This document shows positions 54,679 to 64,000 of a stretch of DNA of 64,000 nt, in pieces. The notes beneath the pieces are model-generated. The model saw only the letters and a program-made list of their open reading frames with translations, made no database searches and was not told where the DNA came from. A program made the translations under genes and the position numbers. Positions within the stretch are counted from its first letter, which is position 1; the number at the start of each line of letters is the position of its first letter. Source of the DNA: Marispirochaeta sp. (GTDB lineage: Bacteria; Spirochaetota; Spirochaetia; JC444; Marispirochaetaceae); NCBI RefSeq assembly GCF_963668165.1, contig NZ_OY764211.1:558001-622000 (forward strand), given 5' to 3'.

Positions 54679-56531
54679 CCGGCAGCATCAATTGCGGCAT
54701 CGAGAATCGAACGGTGCCATGACAGCAGGGCAATTTCGTCATCGGCTTTGCTCCCTGGCAGATCTGCCATAATTCGAAAAACCGGCTCTGTCCCCGATCC
54801 CCGCATCCAGACGAAAGCGACTGCCCTGTTCTTTATATCCAGCAGCTCGACAGAAAAACCGCCCCGGCCTTTGTCACTCCTGTTCCCCGTGCCTTCTTTG
54901 CGCTCTGTGCCTTCATAATTTACAAAACGATAACCGAAAACGCCGATGGCATGGAGAAGTCCCGGTCTGTTCTGCCACTTTTCTGCAAATACGGTCTCAT
55001 AATGATGTTTTAACAGATTATGATCGATCCCCGGAACTGGGTATTTTGCCCGGGGTTCACCGGTGGGTGTTGTCTGGAATTTTGGCAGGGAAGCAAGAAT
55101 ATGGGATATTGCCAGAGATCCTGTTTCAGGCAGCAAACCTTGTATGTCGAACCAATGGCTTGCGGGAGTCCTTCCGCGTTCGTCATGAAGGCGCAGCAGT
55201 TTTATCAGTGCCCCAAGAGTATTCAGTGGATCCCGCACTGCGGAGGGATGAGTAATAGTCCCGCCGTTGGAACCTTCGCCAAGAATACGGACAGTGTATC
55301 CCTTTTTTCGCAGGTTTCTGGCCAGGCCAACCACATTGGCTTCGCCGACCTCGGCGCGAAAAACCGCAGCTCCAAAAGGGGCTGCTATCTCGTTTATACG
55401 CAGTGATGTAGGGCCGTTGACTACGACAGCTTCAGGATTTGTTTTTTTTCCAAAAAGTTCAGCACATGAAAGCTCAGTCAGACAGGTCAGTGCAAAGACC
55501 TCCTGGGCCTGCAGAATGTGTCCGCGGCCCACCTCCGGATCAATGTAAACAATGTTCCCCCTGTCGCCGTCGTTATCTGGAACATAGCCCAGCACAAAAG
55601 AAGGATCCTTATGCCAGCACTCTTCCAGAAGCAGCCTGCAGGGCTCAAGGGATTCACCTTCAGGCAGAATGGCATGACGAATTTCCCGGGGCTTACGGTT
55701 AAAAAAACGTACACGCACACCCATGCTTTGCAGGAAGTTTTCATCAATTGATACCCCCCGGGCACCGCCGTTCAGTTCACCTACAACACCGAGAGGATTG
55801 TATGTCAAAGATTCCCGCAGACTGATTATTTTTTCGGGGTAAGAATCAAAGATCACCTTGCTGGAAAAATCTGAATATAGTCGCGCCGCTTTTTTTTGTT
55901 CCCTGGACGATTCCAGGAAAAGTGTTTCCAGCTGCTTTGGATCCGCCTTTTTCGCCTTATCTATAATCTTTTCCAGGACTTCGGCAGAAGCGAGAATCTC
56001 TTTTACCCGCCTGATAAGAGGGGCAGCTTCACTGCCAGACAGCACGCCGCCTTCGTGATTGCCAAGTTTTATTCCGTTATGTCCTATCGGGTTGTGGCTG
56101 GCACTGATGTAACAGAAACCGCCGCAATTCTGCATGTTTCGGGCGGCCGCCATTATCTCCGGGGCGGGGGTAATAAAGAGATACCGGCAGGAAATTCCCG
56201 CCGACAGAAAGCATCGGATAAAGATTTCGCATAGTGCCGGTCCCGTCGGTCTGGAGTCGCATCCCAGGAGAATGACGGGATCACCAGGCAAGGCAGCAAA
56301 ATACTCCGCCGCCGCTTCTGCCATAGCAAGGGCAGGCCAGAGCATCCTGCTTTGCGGTTCCGCGGAAGCATCCTCCTCAGAAGCTGCGAAAACACCCCGC
56401 CAGCCGGAAGCTGATAAAATCAAACCAAAATCAGCGGCGGTCAAACCCCTAGAGGCTTTTCCAAGCTGAAATAACGGAGAGTCTTCAGGGTCTCCTACAG
56501 AGAGGCCGAAGCGGGGCTCGACTATTCTCAT
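54675..56531 (-). CDS. Phosphohexomutase (phosphoglucomutase/phosphomannomutase family)
   Basis: Interconverts hexose 1- and 6-phosphates. 618 residues, longer than the usual 450-580. Motifs in order: the phospho-Ser loop YISASHNPIGHNG, the metal loop DNDGDRGN (usually DGDGDR), the sugar-specificity region LGEGSNGGT, and the phosphate-binding RGSGTEPVFRIM at the C-terminus. The loop GEGSN(G) leaves glucose versus mannose specificity open. The C-terminal insert (GTERKEGTGNRSDKGRGGF) looks disordered. Only 12 nt separate it from the upstream dapL, suggesting co-transcription. Confidence 0.9.
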   Translation of the reverse strand: MRIVEPRFGLSVGDPEDSPLFQLGKASRGLTAADFGLILSASGWRGVFAASEEDASAEPQSRMLWPALAMAEAAAEYFAALPGDPVILLGCDSRPTGPALCEIFIRCFLSAGISCRYLFITPAPEIMAAARNMQNCGGFCYISASHNPIGHNGIKLGNHEGGVLSGSEAAPLIRRVKEILASAEVLEKIIDKAKKADPKQLETLFLESSREQKKAARLYSDFSSKVIFDSYPEKIISLRESLTYNPLGVVGELNGGARGVSIDENFLQSMGVRVRFFNRKPREIRHAILPEGESLEPCRLLLEECWHKDPSFVLGYVPDNDGDRGNIVYIDPEVGRGHILQAQEVFALTCLTELSCAELFGKKTNPEAVVVNGPTSLRINEIAAPFGAAVFRAEVGEANVVGLARNLRKKGYTVRILGEGSNGGTITHPSAVRDPLNTLGALIKLLRLHDERGRTPASHWFDIQGLLPETGSLAISHILASLPKFQTTPTGEPRAKYPVPGIDHNLLKHHYETVFAEKWQNRPGLLHAIGVFGYRFVNYEGTERKEGTGNRSDKGRGGFSVELLDIKNRAVAFVWMRGSGTEPVFRIMADLPGSKADDEIALLSWHRSILDAAIDAAG

Positions 56532-56543
56532 CGTCTCACGTGC

Positions 56544-57758
56544 TTAAGAAATGCTTGCTTTTATGCGGTCCATTGCTGACAGGACTTTATTGCGGTCGTT
56601 AAAAGCGCTGATGCGGATATAGCCTTCGCCGCAGCGTCCGAAACCGCTTCCCGGGGTAACAACAACCCCGGCAGAGAGGAGAAGATCAAAGAACGCCCAG
56701 GAGTCCCGTTTACCGTCTACCCAGATATAGGGAGAGTTTTCTCCGCCGATGCAGCCGAATCCCAGGGCTTCCATGTTTTCCCGTATTATAGCCGCGTTAC
56801 CCAGGTAATAGTCGGACAGCTCCCGGACCTGCTGTTTCCCTTCAGGAGAATATACTGCCTCGGCCGCCCGCTGAACGGGGTAGGATACACCGTTGAACTT
56901 GGTGGAATGCCGGCGGTTCCAAAGGGGCTGCAGCTGTACAGCATCGCCCTCGGTTGTAAAGGCCCGACATTCCCTGGGCACTACGGTAAAAGCGCAGCGG
57001 GTTCCGGTAAAACCTGCGGTCTTGGAAAAACTCCGAAACTCAACCGCGACATCCCGCGCACCAGGAATCTCATAAATAGATTTAGGCAGGCTTTCATCCC
57101 GGATAAAAGTTTCATAGGCCGCGTCGAAAAGGATAAGGGCCTTGTTTTTTTTCGCGTACTCGACCCACAGGGCAAGCTGATCATGGCTTGCTGTCTGACC
57201 AGTGGGATTGTTGGGGAAACAGAGATAGATAAGATCAAGTTTCTCATCCGGCGGAGCGGGAATAAAGCCATTTGCGGAGTTTCCTTCCAGGTAATAGAGT
57301 CCTTCATAGCGGCCATTTTTCCAGGTTCCGCTGCGTCCGGCCATTACGTTGGTATCTACATAAACCGGATAAACCGGATCCGGTACCGCAACCCGGGCAT
57401 CAATGGAAAACAGTTCCTGAAAATTCCCCGTATCGCACTTTGCTCCGTCAGAAATAAAAATATCATCCGCTTCTATTCCCATTCCCGTAAAATCATTTTT
57501 TGCTATCGCCTCCCTTAGAAACGGATAGCCCTGTTCGGGGCCGTAGCCGCGGAAGCTTCCCTCATCGGCCATTTCATCGACCCCTTTGCGAAACGCATCG
57601 ACGCATGTCGCCGGAAGAGGTTTTGTTACATCTCCAATACCCAGCTTGATAAGGTCAACGTCAGGGTTGACGTCCTGGAACTCCTTTACCTTCCGGGCAA
57701 TTGTGACAAAAAGATATGAGGCTTGAAGCTTGCTATAATGCTCATTTACAGTAATCAT
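56544..57758 (-). CDS. dapL: LL-diaminopimelate aminotransferase
   Basis: Converts tetrahydrodipicolinate directly to LL-2,6-diaminopimelate, the one-step route to lysine and peptidoglycan precursors. 404 residues from the ATG at 57758 ([17 protein letters not shown], characteristic). [42 protein letters not shown] and the PLP Lys in [15 protein letters not shown] are all present. The usual DapL hallmark GAKCD is there ([13 protein letters not shown]). Translation could be extended to 57953, but that region is not conserved and overlaps the divergent mtnN. Confidence 0.95.
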   Translation of the reverse strand: MITVNEHYSKLQASYLFVTIARKVKEFQDVNPDVDLIKLGIGDVTKPLPATCVDAFRKGVDEMADEGSFRGYGPEQGYPFLREAIAKNDFTGMGIEADDIFISDGAKCDTGNFQELFSIDARVAVPDPVYPVYVDTNVMAGRSGTWKNGRYEGLYYLEGNSANGFIPAPPDEKLDLIYLCFPNNPTGQTASHDQLALWVEYAKKNKALILFDAAYETFIRDESLPKSIYEIPGARDVAVEFRSFSKTAGFTGTRCAFTVVPRECRAFTTEGDAVQLQPLWNRRHSTKFNGVSYPVQRAAEAVYSPEGKQQVRELSDYYLGNAAIIRENMEALGFGCIGGENSPYIWVDGKRDSWAFFDLLLSAGVVVTPGSGFGRCGEGYIRISAFNDRNKVLSAMDRIKASIS

Positions 57759-57851
57759 ATTGTATCCTGATATTATGTGGATTTGTAAACAAGTATATAG
57801 GACAATGATGGCAGTTTCAATCAGCGTCCGAAAAGGATAAAAAGGAGAATA

Positions 57852-58556
57852 ATGATGATCGGGATTCTCGGTGCAATGCGCGAAGAAGTTGAAGCCCTTG
57901 TCGAAGCCTCCGGAGAAAAGAACATGGAGTCCGGGGTACTTGCTGAGTATCATGGCGGAACAATAGCGGATAAAAAGGTGGTTATTGCTAAATCAGGCGT
58001 TGGCAAGGTCCTGTCCTCCCTTACGGCAGCGGAAATGATCAACCGCTATAAACCGGAATGCCTGATTTTTGCAGGTATTGCAGGAGGAATAAAGGAAGGG
58101 CTGAAGATTGGGGATCTCGTTGTCGGCACAGACTGCATTCAGTACGACATGGATGTTACCGGCCTGGGTTACCCTGTCGGAGCAATTCCTTTTACCAGCT
58201 ACCGAGAGATTCCCGGAGATCCGGACCTTCTGAATCTGATGGCTTCGTATAAACCAAAGAATTATGCCATCCATTTTGGAAGAATTCTGACGGGCGATAC
58301 CTTTGTTACCGACGGAGATTCGCCTGTACGGCGCAGGATCTTTACGGAACTGGAAGGCGCCGTTGTGGAAATGGAAGGAGCCTCTGTCGCGCTTACGGCA
58401 CAGGTTTATTCCGTTCCGGCGCTGGTCCTGCGTTTCGTGTCTGACGTGGCCGACGGCAAAGCCCCAAAAAATTTTCAGGAGTTCCTTGCCGTCGCGTCGA
58501 AGCATCTTGTGCAGGTTGTTACCCATCTCCTCAAGGAAATACCCTCGCGGGATTAA
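57852..58556 (+). CDS. mtnN: 5'-methylthioadenosine/S-adenosylhomocysteine nucleosidase
   Basis: Removes adenine from MTA and SAH in methionine salvage and the route to autoinducer-2. 234 residues. [16 protein letters not shown] at the N-terminus with catalytic Glu, [19 protein letters not shown], the substrate loop [12 protein letters not shown], and the catalytic Asp in [14 protein letters not shown] precedes tandem ATGs; the second (57855) has better spacing. Divergent from dapL. Confidence 0.95.
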   Translation: MMIGILGAMREEVEALVEASGEKNMESGVLAEYHGGTIADKKVVIAKSGVGKVLSSLTAAEMINRYKPECLIFAGIAGGIKEGLKIGDLVVGTDCIQYDMDVTGLGYPVGAIPFTSYREIPGDPDLLNLMASYKPKNYAIHFGRILTGDTFVTDGDSPVRRRIFTELEGAVVEMEGASVALTAQVYSVPALVLRFVSDVADGKAPKNFQEFLAVASKHLVQVVTHLLKEIPSRD

Positions 58557-58609
58557 TAAATCAGAACAGCTACTATCTGAATTGCATTGATCTGGCAGGT
58601 GCATAGTCC

Positions 58610-58636
58610 TTGTCAAATTATTCTGACAAATTTTTT
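58610..58636 (+). terminator. Terminator after mtnN
   Basis: TTGTCA (58610-58615) pairs with TGACAA (58624-58629) over an 8-nt loop and is followed by A and six T residues. The stem is short and A+T-rich. Confidence 0.5.
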
Positions 58637-58657
58637 GCATCCTGAATATCTTTTTAT

Positions 58658-58686
58658 TTGACATGATATCAGACCTATGTTAGGGT
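58658..58686 (+). promoter_or_regulatory. Promoter of the TRAP transporter operon
   Basis: A perfect -35 TTGACA (58658-58663), 17 nt, TAGGGT (58681-58686). The leader of about 33 nt contains AAGGAGGT before the ATG at 58726. Confidence 0.6.
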
Positions 58687-58725
58687 AAATTGTGTACGAT
58701 TCGTAGTAACCTAAGGAGGTTTTGT

Positions 58726-59817
58726 ATGCGAAAATTAATAGTTGTTTTATTAGTCGCGCTATTCACCTTTTCTCTCTTTGCGGCAGGCGAAGGTGAAGCT
58801 GCCGACACCAGCAAGGCTCAGTATACCATCAAGTATGCGACCGGTGATCCGCCTGATGTACTGACAGCATCCGCTCATGCCGATGCCGTAATGTTCAAAA
58901 ATTACGTTGAAGCACGTTCGGGCGGTCGGATCAAGGTAGAAATCTATCCCGCGAACGAGCTTGGCTCGGAACGCGAGCAGCTGGAAGGCGTTCAGCTTGG
59001 CAGTATCCAGATGTGTAATGTAAGTGAAGGGACCGTAGGTATTTTCTTTCCGGAGATCATGGCCCTTTCCGTACCCTATGCTTTTCGTACCTACACCGAG
59101 GCATGGGCCGTTGCCAAGAGTCCATTTATGATGAATCTGATGGGAAAGATGACCAAAGACACCGGAATACGGCCTCTGGACGTCAACCAGAACGGTTTCC
59201 GCCATTTTTCCAACAATGTTCGTCCTGTACGTACTCCTGCAGACATGAAGGGTCTCAAGATCCGCACCATGGAACACCGCGGTCACATGGCCATGGTTAA
59301 TGCAATGGGCGCAAATGCTGTTCCCATCGCCTGGGGCGAGCTTTACAGCGCTCTTCAGCAGAAGGTTGTAGACGGTCAGGAGAACCCTCCCAGTCTTGTA
59401 CAGGCCATGAAGTTCTATGAGGTTCAGAAGTACTATACTCTGGACGGCCACATCTACAGTATTGATTTTACCTTCATCAACAACCGCTTTTACAACAGCC
59501 TGCCTGAAGATCTGAGACAAATTGTGTTCGAGGGCGCAGCAATTTCAGGACGCATCCACCAGTCTCTTGAAACCTATGTGTCCGAAGTAACCGCAGTAGG
59601 CGCTCTTGTTAAGCAGGGAATGGAAGTCTATACACCTTCACCGCAGGAAGCAGCACAGTTCCAGAAAGCTACTCAGGAACCTGTTATCGAATGGATTAAG
59701 GGAGAAATAAATCCCAGATGGGTTGACGACTTCATGAAAACCATTGCCGATGTTAAAAAAGGTCTCGCAGCTCCCAGCGGGGATGCACCCAGCAAGGGAT
59801 TTGTTATTCAGCAATAG
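58726..59817 (+). CDS. dctP: TRAP transporter substrate-binding protein DctP
   Basis: Periplasmic solute receptor. 363 residues from the ATG at 58726, 5 nt after AAGGAGGT. Signal MRKLIVVLLVALFTFSLFAAGEG. Family marks: YPANELGSEREQLEGVQLGSIQM, the ligand-carboxylate Arg in KIRTMEHRGHMAMVNAMGANAVPIAWGELYSALQQKVVDGQENP, and SIDFTFINNRFYNSLPEDLR. The Arg suggests an organic acid ligand; which one is unknown. A stem-loop terminator lies between it and dctQ, so the receptor can be made in excess. Confidence 0.94.
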   Translation: MRKLIVVLLVALFTFSLFAAGEGEAADTSKAQYTIKYATGDPPDVLTASAHADAVMFKNYVEARSGGRIKVEIYPANELGSEREQLEGVQLGSIQMCNVSEGTVGIFFPEIMALSVPYAFRTYTEAWAVAKSPFMMNLMGKMTKDTGIRPLDVNQNGFRHFSNNVRPVRTPADMKGLKIRTMEHRGHMAMVNAMGANAVPIAWGELYSALQQKVVDGQENPPSLVQAMKFYEVQKYYTLDGHIYSIDFTFINNRFYNSLPEDLRQIVFEGAAISGRIHQSLETYVSEVTAVGALVKQGMEVYTPSPQEAAQFQKATQEPVIEWIKGEINPRWVDDFMKTIADVKKGLAAPSGDAPSKGFVIQQ

Positions 59818-59853
59818 TATCTCCAGCTTAATCTCAAATGGAATTCTTCGGGG

Positions 59854-59888
59854 GCCGCTGTCGTTATGACGGCGGCGCCCGGTTTTTT
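59854..59888 (+). terminator. Intra-operon terminator/attenuator between dctP and dctQ
   Basis: Stem 59854-59862 (GCCGCTGTC) pairs with 59868-59876, with one G-U pair; the T tract is at 59883-59888 after GCCCGG. Partial read-through would give more DctP than permease. Confidence 0.65.
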
Positions 59889-59918
59889 AAATCTTTATTT
59901 CCAGTGCGGGTAGGTATC

Positions 59919-60407
59919 ATGATTAAAACTTTGCTTACAGGCTTGGACCGGTTCAGTGAAATTTATCAGAAAATTTTGCATCCGATACTGGTCCTTCTCT
60001 ACAGTATTCTTACTGTTGTAGTTCTCTACGCCGTTTTCATGCGCTACGTTATCAACAAGGCCCCTTCCTGGTCGGAGGAGTTCTCCCGTTACATGATGGT
60101 GTGGTCTGCACTCCTGGCTATGGCAGTTGCCCTGCGGCAGGGACGTCACATTGGATTGTCCTCACTGGTTGAGCGGGTATGGGGCAAACATACTCGGGTT
60201 GCCTTTTTTCTGGCAGATGTCGCCATGCTGATCTTTTTCGTAGCCATTACGTATACGGGATTCACGATGGCTTTTTTTGTTGCCAACCAGCGTTCACCAA
60301 GCATGAACTGGCCCATGTGGATTCCCTATCTTTCCATTCCGGTCGGCGGTTTTTTTCTTTCAATCGAATCATTTATTCTGATGTTGCGAAAACTGGTCCG
60401 GTCTTAA
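59919..60407 (+). CDS. dctQ: TRAP transporter small permease DctQ
   Basis: 162 residues with four hydrophobic helices. The loop VINKAPSWSEEFSRYMMVWSALLAMAVALRQGRHIGLSSLVE is the DctQ signature (W-x-E-E...R-Y...W...G-A/R). I chose the ATG at 59919, after the attenuator and before the first helix; an upstream in-frame start would cover the terminator. Followed by dctM. Confidence 0.9.
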   Translation: MIKTLLTGLDRFSEIYQKILHPILVLLYSILTVVVLYAVFMRYVINKAPSWSEEFSRYMMVWSALLAMAVALRQGRHIGLSSLVERVWGKHTRVAFFLADVAMLIFFVAITYTGFTMAFFVANQRSPSMNWPMWIPYLSIPVGGFFLSIESFILMLRKLVRS

Positions 60408-60465
60408 CGCAAGATCAGAATGGTCGGACTTTCATAACGTTTTTAAGATCGGAGGTCATTGTTCA

Positions 60466-61752
60466 ATGGGACTATTTCTCGCAGTTCTTACATTTATTGT
60501 TACCCTGTTTATCGGGGTTCCGGTAGGAGTTTCCCTGGGTCTGATGGGACTTGTCGGGGTTGCCTTTATGGGGACCGTTCCTCTTGAGGTTGTAGCCCAG
60601 CGTATTTTTACCGGGCTTGATTCCTTTCCTCTTATGTGTATTCCATTCTTCATTCTCGCCGGTGACTTGATGAACAGCGGCAAGATTACAGAACGCTTGA
60701 TTAAATTCGCAGATATGCTCGTTGGAAGAATGCGGGGCGCTCTTGCCCATGCAAATATTATAGCCAGTATGTTTTTCGGCGGTATAACAGGTTCCGCCGC
60801 AGCCGATGTATCAGCTCTGGGGTCGATGCTCATTCCAGCAATGGAAGAAGACGGGTATTCGCCGGATTTCAGCGCCGCGGTAACCGCCTCATCATCATTA
60901 CAAGGGCCAATTATACCTCCCAGTATCCTGGCGGTAATCTATGGAGCTACAATGGGCCAGTCCATAGGGGCCCTCTTTGCAGCTGGAATACCCCTTGGCA
61001 TTCTATTTGGACTTTCCGATATGGCTGTTGTTATTTACCTGGCGAAAAAAAAGAATTTTCCCAAGAAGATCCTGCGACTTACTACCAAAGAAAGGCTTTC
61101 AATAGTCGGACAGGCCATTGTGGCGCTGGTTATGCCGCTTATTATTCTTGGCGGAATATTGAGTGGCGTTTTTACCCCCACAGAGGCTGCAGGGGTCGCC
61201 GTCGGTTATGCCTTCTTTATCTCGCTGTATGTTTTAAAGACGGTTAAATATCGTGACCTGCCCAAGATTATTCTCAATGCCGCCTACAGTACGGGAACCG
61301 TGTTCCTGCTTCTTGCTGCAGCGAACCTTTTTTCCTGGGTACTCAGCACATACCAGGTCCCGCGGATGATCACAAACGGGATCCTCTCAATATCCGAGAA
61401 TCCGGTGATAATAATCCTGCTGATCGATCTTATCCTTCTGCTTGTAGGTACAGTCATGGACCCCGGCGCTGCCATTATCATGCTGGCACCGGCCCTCGCT
61501 CCCCTGGCCATGCAGGCGGGGCTGCATCCAATTCAGTTCGGTATGCTGATGATAACAACCCTTGCATTGGGTCTGATAACTCCTCCGGTGGGTTTATGTC
61601 TTTTTATCAGTGCAGACATAGCCAAGATCAGTATGGAGCGGGTAGCAAAGGCTGTTTTTCCATTTTTTATAATCCACTTACTGGTAATCGGTTTGATATC
61701 ATTTTCTCCTGATATCGTCCTCTTTTCACCGAAAATCTTTGGTTACTTGTAA
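60466..61752 (+). CDS. dctM: TRAP transporter large permease DctM
   Basis: The Na+-coupled transport subunit of the TRAP system. 428 residues and about 12 hydrophobic segments. Family motifs: FFGGITGSAAADVSALGSMLIPAMEEDGYSPDFSAAVTASSSLQGPIIPPSI, LGGILSGVFTPTEAAGVAVGYA, and GLITPPVGLCLFISADIA. GGAGGT lies upstream of the ATG. Third gene of the dctPQM unit. Confidence 0.95.
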   Translation: MGLFLAVLTFIVTLFIGVPVGVSLGLMGLVGVAFMGTVPLEVVAQRIFTGLDSFPLMCIPFFILAGDLMNSGKITERLIKFADMLVGRMRGALAHANIIASMFFGGITGSAAADVSALGSMLIPAMEEDGYSPDFSAAVTASSSLQGPIIPPSILAVIYGATMGQSIGALFAAGIPLGILFGLSDMAVVIYLAKKKNFPKKILRLTTKERLSIVGQAIVALVMPLIILGGILSGVFTPTEAAGVAVGYAFFISLYVLKTVKYRDLPKIILNAAYSTGTVFLLLAAANLFSWVLSTYQVPRMITNGILSISENPVIIILLIDLILLLVGTVMDPGAAIIMLAPALAPLAMQAGLHPIQFGMLMITTLALGLITPPVGLCLFISADIAKISMERVAKAVFPFFIIHLLVIGLISFSPDIVLFSPKIFGYL

Positions 61753-61776
61753 GATTCAGAATTTTTGGTTAATTTG

Positions 61777-62733
61777 ATGTCACATATGATCTCAGTTGAA
61801 GAACTAACGAAAAACTACGGCCCGGTACGGGCCGTAGACAGTGCAAGCTTCAGCGTTCAGGCAGGGGAGACCGTCGGGTTTCTCGGTCCTAACGGCGCTG
61901 GTAAAACCACCACCATGAGGATCATGACCGGACTCTTTACTCCCAGTTCCGGTGATGTCAAGGTGGACGGTTATTCGATTCTTACAAATCCGCTGGAGGT
62001 TAAACAGCGTATCGGGTATCTGCCGGAAAGTGCTCCTGTATATCTGGATATGACAGTACAGGGATATCTTCGTTTTGTCTGCGAAATAAAACAGGTACCA
62101 TCCGGAGAGCGTTCCGGACAAATAGACAAGGTGATCTCTGAGTGCGGGCTTGAAACTGTAAGAACCAGGACTGCCAGAAAGCTGTCCAAAGGTTATCGGC
62201 AGCGTCTGGGACTGGCCCAGGCTCTTATCGGAGATCCTCCGGTAATCATTCTCGATGAGCCCACTGTCGGTCTTGATCCGACCCAGACCTTTGAATTCCG
62301 TAAGCTTATTCAGGGCTTAAAGGGTACCCGCACGGTTATCCTCAGCAGCCACATTCTGCCGGAAGTCAGCATGATCTGCGACAGGGTAGTAATCATTTCG
62401 AATGGAAAAATCCTCGCTCAGGATTCTCCCGAGGCCCTTGCACAGCGCCTGCAGTCTCACTCCGAATTTCTTGTTACCATTGACGGTCCTGAAAACGAGG
62501 TGACCGCAGAACTGGAAACTCTTCAGGAAATCCGGGACATCCAGGTGGTGCATCACCCTGTCTCCGGCGGAGTACAGTTCAGAATAGCAGCAGACCCTGA
62601 CAATGATCCCCGGGACAAAATGGTAAAAATGCTTGTAGAAAAGGAACGGCGTCTTCTGGAGTTGTCGGTGCATACCGCCGGCCTTGAGGATGTCTTCCTG
62701 AACCTGGTAACAGAGGAGGGTACCGCTGAATGA
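61777..62733 (+). CDS. ABC transporter ATP-binding protein (GldA-like)
   Basis: About 318 residues; the start is uncertain among 61765 (TTG), 61777 and 61786 (ATG), none with a clear Shine-Dalgarno. Walker A LGPNGAGKT, signature LSKGYRQRLGLAQAL, Walker B VIILDEPTVGLDP, switch His in LSSHIL. The C-terminal ~90 residues are an extra domain found in ABC-2 export ATPases. With the next two genes it forms the trio typical of GldA/F/G-like exporters. In bacteria without gliding these are of unknown substrate. It starts about 25 nt after dctM but is probably functionally separate. Confidence 0.88.
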   Translation: MSHMISVEELTKNYGPVRAVDSASFSVQAGETVGFLGPNGAGKTTTMRIMTGLFTPSSGDVKVDGYSILTNPLEVKQRIGYLPESAPVYLDMTVQGYLRFVCEIKQVPSGERSGQIDKVISECGLETVRTRTARKLSKGYRQRLGLAQALIGDPPVIILDEPTVGLDPTQTFEFRKLIQGLKGTRTVILSSHILPEVSMICDRVVIISNGKILAQDSPEALAQRLQSHSEFLVTIDGPENEVTAELETLQEIRDIQVVHHPVSGGVQFRIAADPDNDPRDKMVKMLVEKERRLLELSVHTAGLEDVFLNLVTEEGTAE

Positions 62734-63500
62734 AAGGTTTTGCAGCAATCATAAAGCGGGAACTGAAATCTTACTTAACTTCGCCGGTAGTATACGTATA
62801 CATAGCCATGTTCACCCTGGTGTGCGGCTATTTTTTCTACCGGAATTTTATCTATTTCTCCATGTTGAGCATGCAGGGTTCTTACGGATCCTCCGGTTCC
62901 ATGGTGCTGAATATAACCGAGGCAGTATTCGCACCTGTTCATTCAAATTACCTCTTCGTAATGCTTATACTGGTTCCCCTGATAACCATGCGGGTCTTCT
63001 CCGAGGAAAAAAAGACAGGTACACTTGAGCTGCTTATCAGTTTTCCGGTGCGCTACATCGATGTAGTGCTGGCAAAACTGTTTTCTGCTTTTATAGTATT
63101 AGCTTTTACACTTGCTTTAACCCTGTTGTTTCCGCTTGTAGCATCAATGTACGGTCGCATAGAAGTGATTCCGGTGTTGACATCCTATACAGGGCTCTTT
63201 TTGGTGGGTCTGACCTTTGTTGCGATAGGAACGTTCTTCTCGTCATTAACAGAGAACCAGATAATCGCCGCCGTCTTATCATTTGGCGTCATTCTGCTGC
63301 TGTGGGCAATTGAATGGACCGCTTCGTTTATTCCCGGTGTATTCGGAAAGATTCTTTCGGAAATGTCGGTGTACAACCACTTTCGCGATTTTAACCGGGG
63401 GGTTATCAACTCCAACGATGCGATTTTCTTCATTAATATAAGCGTTTTCTTCGCCGGATTAACCCTTATAAATCTGCAGCGGCGTACATGGAAGAGTTAA
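62730..63500 (+). CDS. ABC-2 type permease (GldF-like)
   Basis: 256 residues with six hydrophobic segments. It starts FAAIIKRELKSYLTSPVVYVYIAMFTLV, the usual ABC-2 cytosolic elbow helix, followed by VPLITMRVFSEEKKTGTLELLISFPV, the family's coupling motif. Its ATG overlaps the ATPase stop by 4 nt, and a GldG-like gene follows after 3 nt. Confidence 0.9.
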   Translation: MKGFAAIIKRELKSYLTSPVVYVYIAMFTLVCGYFFYRNFIYFSMLSMQGSYGSSGSMVLNITEAVFAPVHSNYLFVMLILVPLITMRVFSEEKKTGTLELLISFPVRYIDVVLAKLFSAFIVLAFTLALTLLFPLVASMYGRIEVIPVLTSYTGLFLVGLTFVAIGTFFSSLTENQIIAAVLSFGVILLLWAIEWTASFIPGVFGKILSEMSVYNHFRDFNRGVINSNDAIFFINISVFFAGLTLINLQRRTWKS

Positions 63501-63503
63501 ATT

Positions 63504-64000
63504 ATGGCGACTAAACGATCTTTTGATTATTCATTAATTATTATTCCCCTTTTATTATTGGCGATCCTGGCTGTTGTCCAGGTTCTTTCGTCCCGCTTTA
63601 CCGTAAGGGTGGACCTGACTGACCGAAAACTGCACAGTCTCTCAGAGAAAAGCAGCAATGTACTTCGTCAACTGGATGGATCTTCTCTGAAGGCTACGGC
63701 CTTCTTTCTTACCGATGATCATAACCGGGAAGGGACCAGGGACCTGCTGGAACAGTACAGGCAGAACTATCCTGCCTTCGAGTACGAGCTTGTAGACCCT
63801 TCTAAAAACCCGCGGCTGGTCGAAAAATACGAGGTCGGCAGCAATGGTACCATCGTATTGGAGTACCAGGGACGGGAAACTAAGGTAGTAAGCCAGGAAG
63901 AGGAATCGATTACCAATGCAATACACCGTCTTGCTGTAGAATCGACAAGTACCCTTTACTTTTTGACCGGACATGGAGAAAAAACCCCTGAAAACGGTTT
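63504..64000 (+). CDS. GldG-like ABC-system auxiliary protein (5' part; continues beyond window)
   Basis: Starts at the ATG 3 nt after the permease gene and stays open for 165 codons to the window end. One hydrophobic N-terminal helix (SLIIIPLLLLAILAVVQVL) is followed by RFTVRVDLTDRKLHSLSEKSSNVLRQLDG and LKATAFFLTDD. DLT...K..SLS at this position is the mark of the GldG/ABC-transporter-auxiliary family, whose large periplasmic domain follows. YFLTGHGEKTPE is also typical. Confidence 0.85.
   Translation, partial: MATKRSFDYSLIIIPLLLLAILAVVQVLSSRFTVRVDLTDRKLHSLSEKSSNVLRQLDGSSLKATAFFLTDDHNREGTRDLLEQYRQNYPAFEYELVDPSKNPRLVEKYEVGSNGTIVLEYQGRETKVVSQEEESITNAIHRLAVESTSTLYFLTGHGEKTPENG

Overview
The window reads as a chromosomal segment of a free-living, probably fermentative spirochaete (Spirochaetales). 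This is inference from gene content: a FabV/TER-type enoyl reductase like that of Treponema denticola, three LPP20-type lipoproteins, a bacterial XPB helicase with its partner, class III ribonucleotide reductase, TRAP transport, LL-DAP aminotransferase and a fused acyl-CoA carboxylase. Genes are densely packed on both strands with many 4-nt ATGA overlaps. No rRNA, tRNA, CRISPR array or intact transposase gene was seen. No gap between genes exceeds about 290 bases; the largest (36504-36792, 46150-46397 and 14667-14893) hold inverted repeats or operators.

Layout. 1-2826 (-): an exported-protein gene (partial), a LysM lytic transglycosylase and a TPR lipoprotein. 2979-8282 (+): icd, then a tightly overlapping run of a membrane protein, a TPR lipoprotein, a small exported protein and aroDE. 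8276-11952 (-): XPB helicase and its partner. 12081-14666 (+): a divergent PRPP synthetase and a glycosyltransferase, followed by a MITE-like inverted repeat. 14894-20247 (-): envelope proteins, aroK-aroC and a REC-PAS-GGDEF-EAL protein. 20375-21873 (+): dgt and a small protein. 21891-25760 (-): nrdR, nrdD, a glycyl-radical/glutaredoxin fusion and nrdG. 25925-36195 (-): birA, bioY, bioM, bioN, a 635-residue unknown, lhr and a DNA methyltransferase, all one direction. 36793-40497 (+): three lipoproteins and a queuosine-precursor transporter. 40531-46149 (-): fabH-fabD-fabG-fabF-fabZ-fabV. 46398-51914 (+): an 1838-residue biotin-dependent carboxylase divergent from fabH. 51965-58556: gamma carbonic anhydrase-like protein, AI-2E family permease, trpS, phosphohexomutase, dapL, mtnN. 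58726-64000 (+): TRAP dctPQM and an ABC-2/GldG-type export system that runs off the window.

Connections. BirA, the BioMNY uptake system, the biotinylated carboxylase and the fab genes together form the supply line for malonyl-CoA and fatty acids. birA carries a BirA-type operator at its start. The fab cluster and the carboxylase share a different palindrome, TGTCGGYCAAGAACCGACA, which suggests one unidentified regulator. nrdR has matching boxes in its own promoter.

The most striking observation is that the class III reductase is split. The 699-residue NrdD ends just after its zinc-site cysteines without a glycyl-radical loop. That loop (RIVGYY) sits at the start of the next gene, fused to a CxxC glutaredoxin-like domain. 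Other points of interest are an AroDE whose dehydroquinase half has Arg in place of the Schiff-base Lys, several genes whose -10 box lies only 6-8 nt from the start codon (leaderless mRNAs), and two MITE-like inverted-repeat elements.
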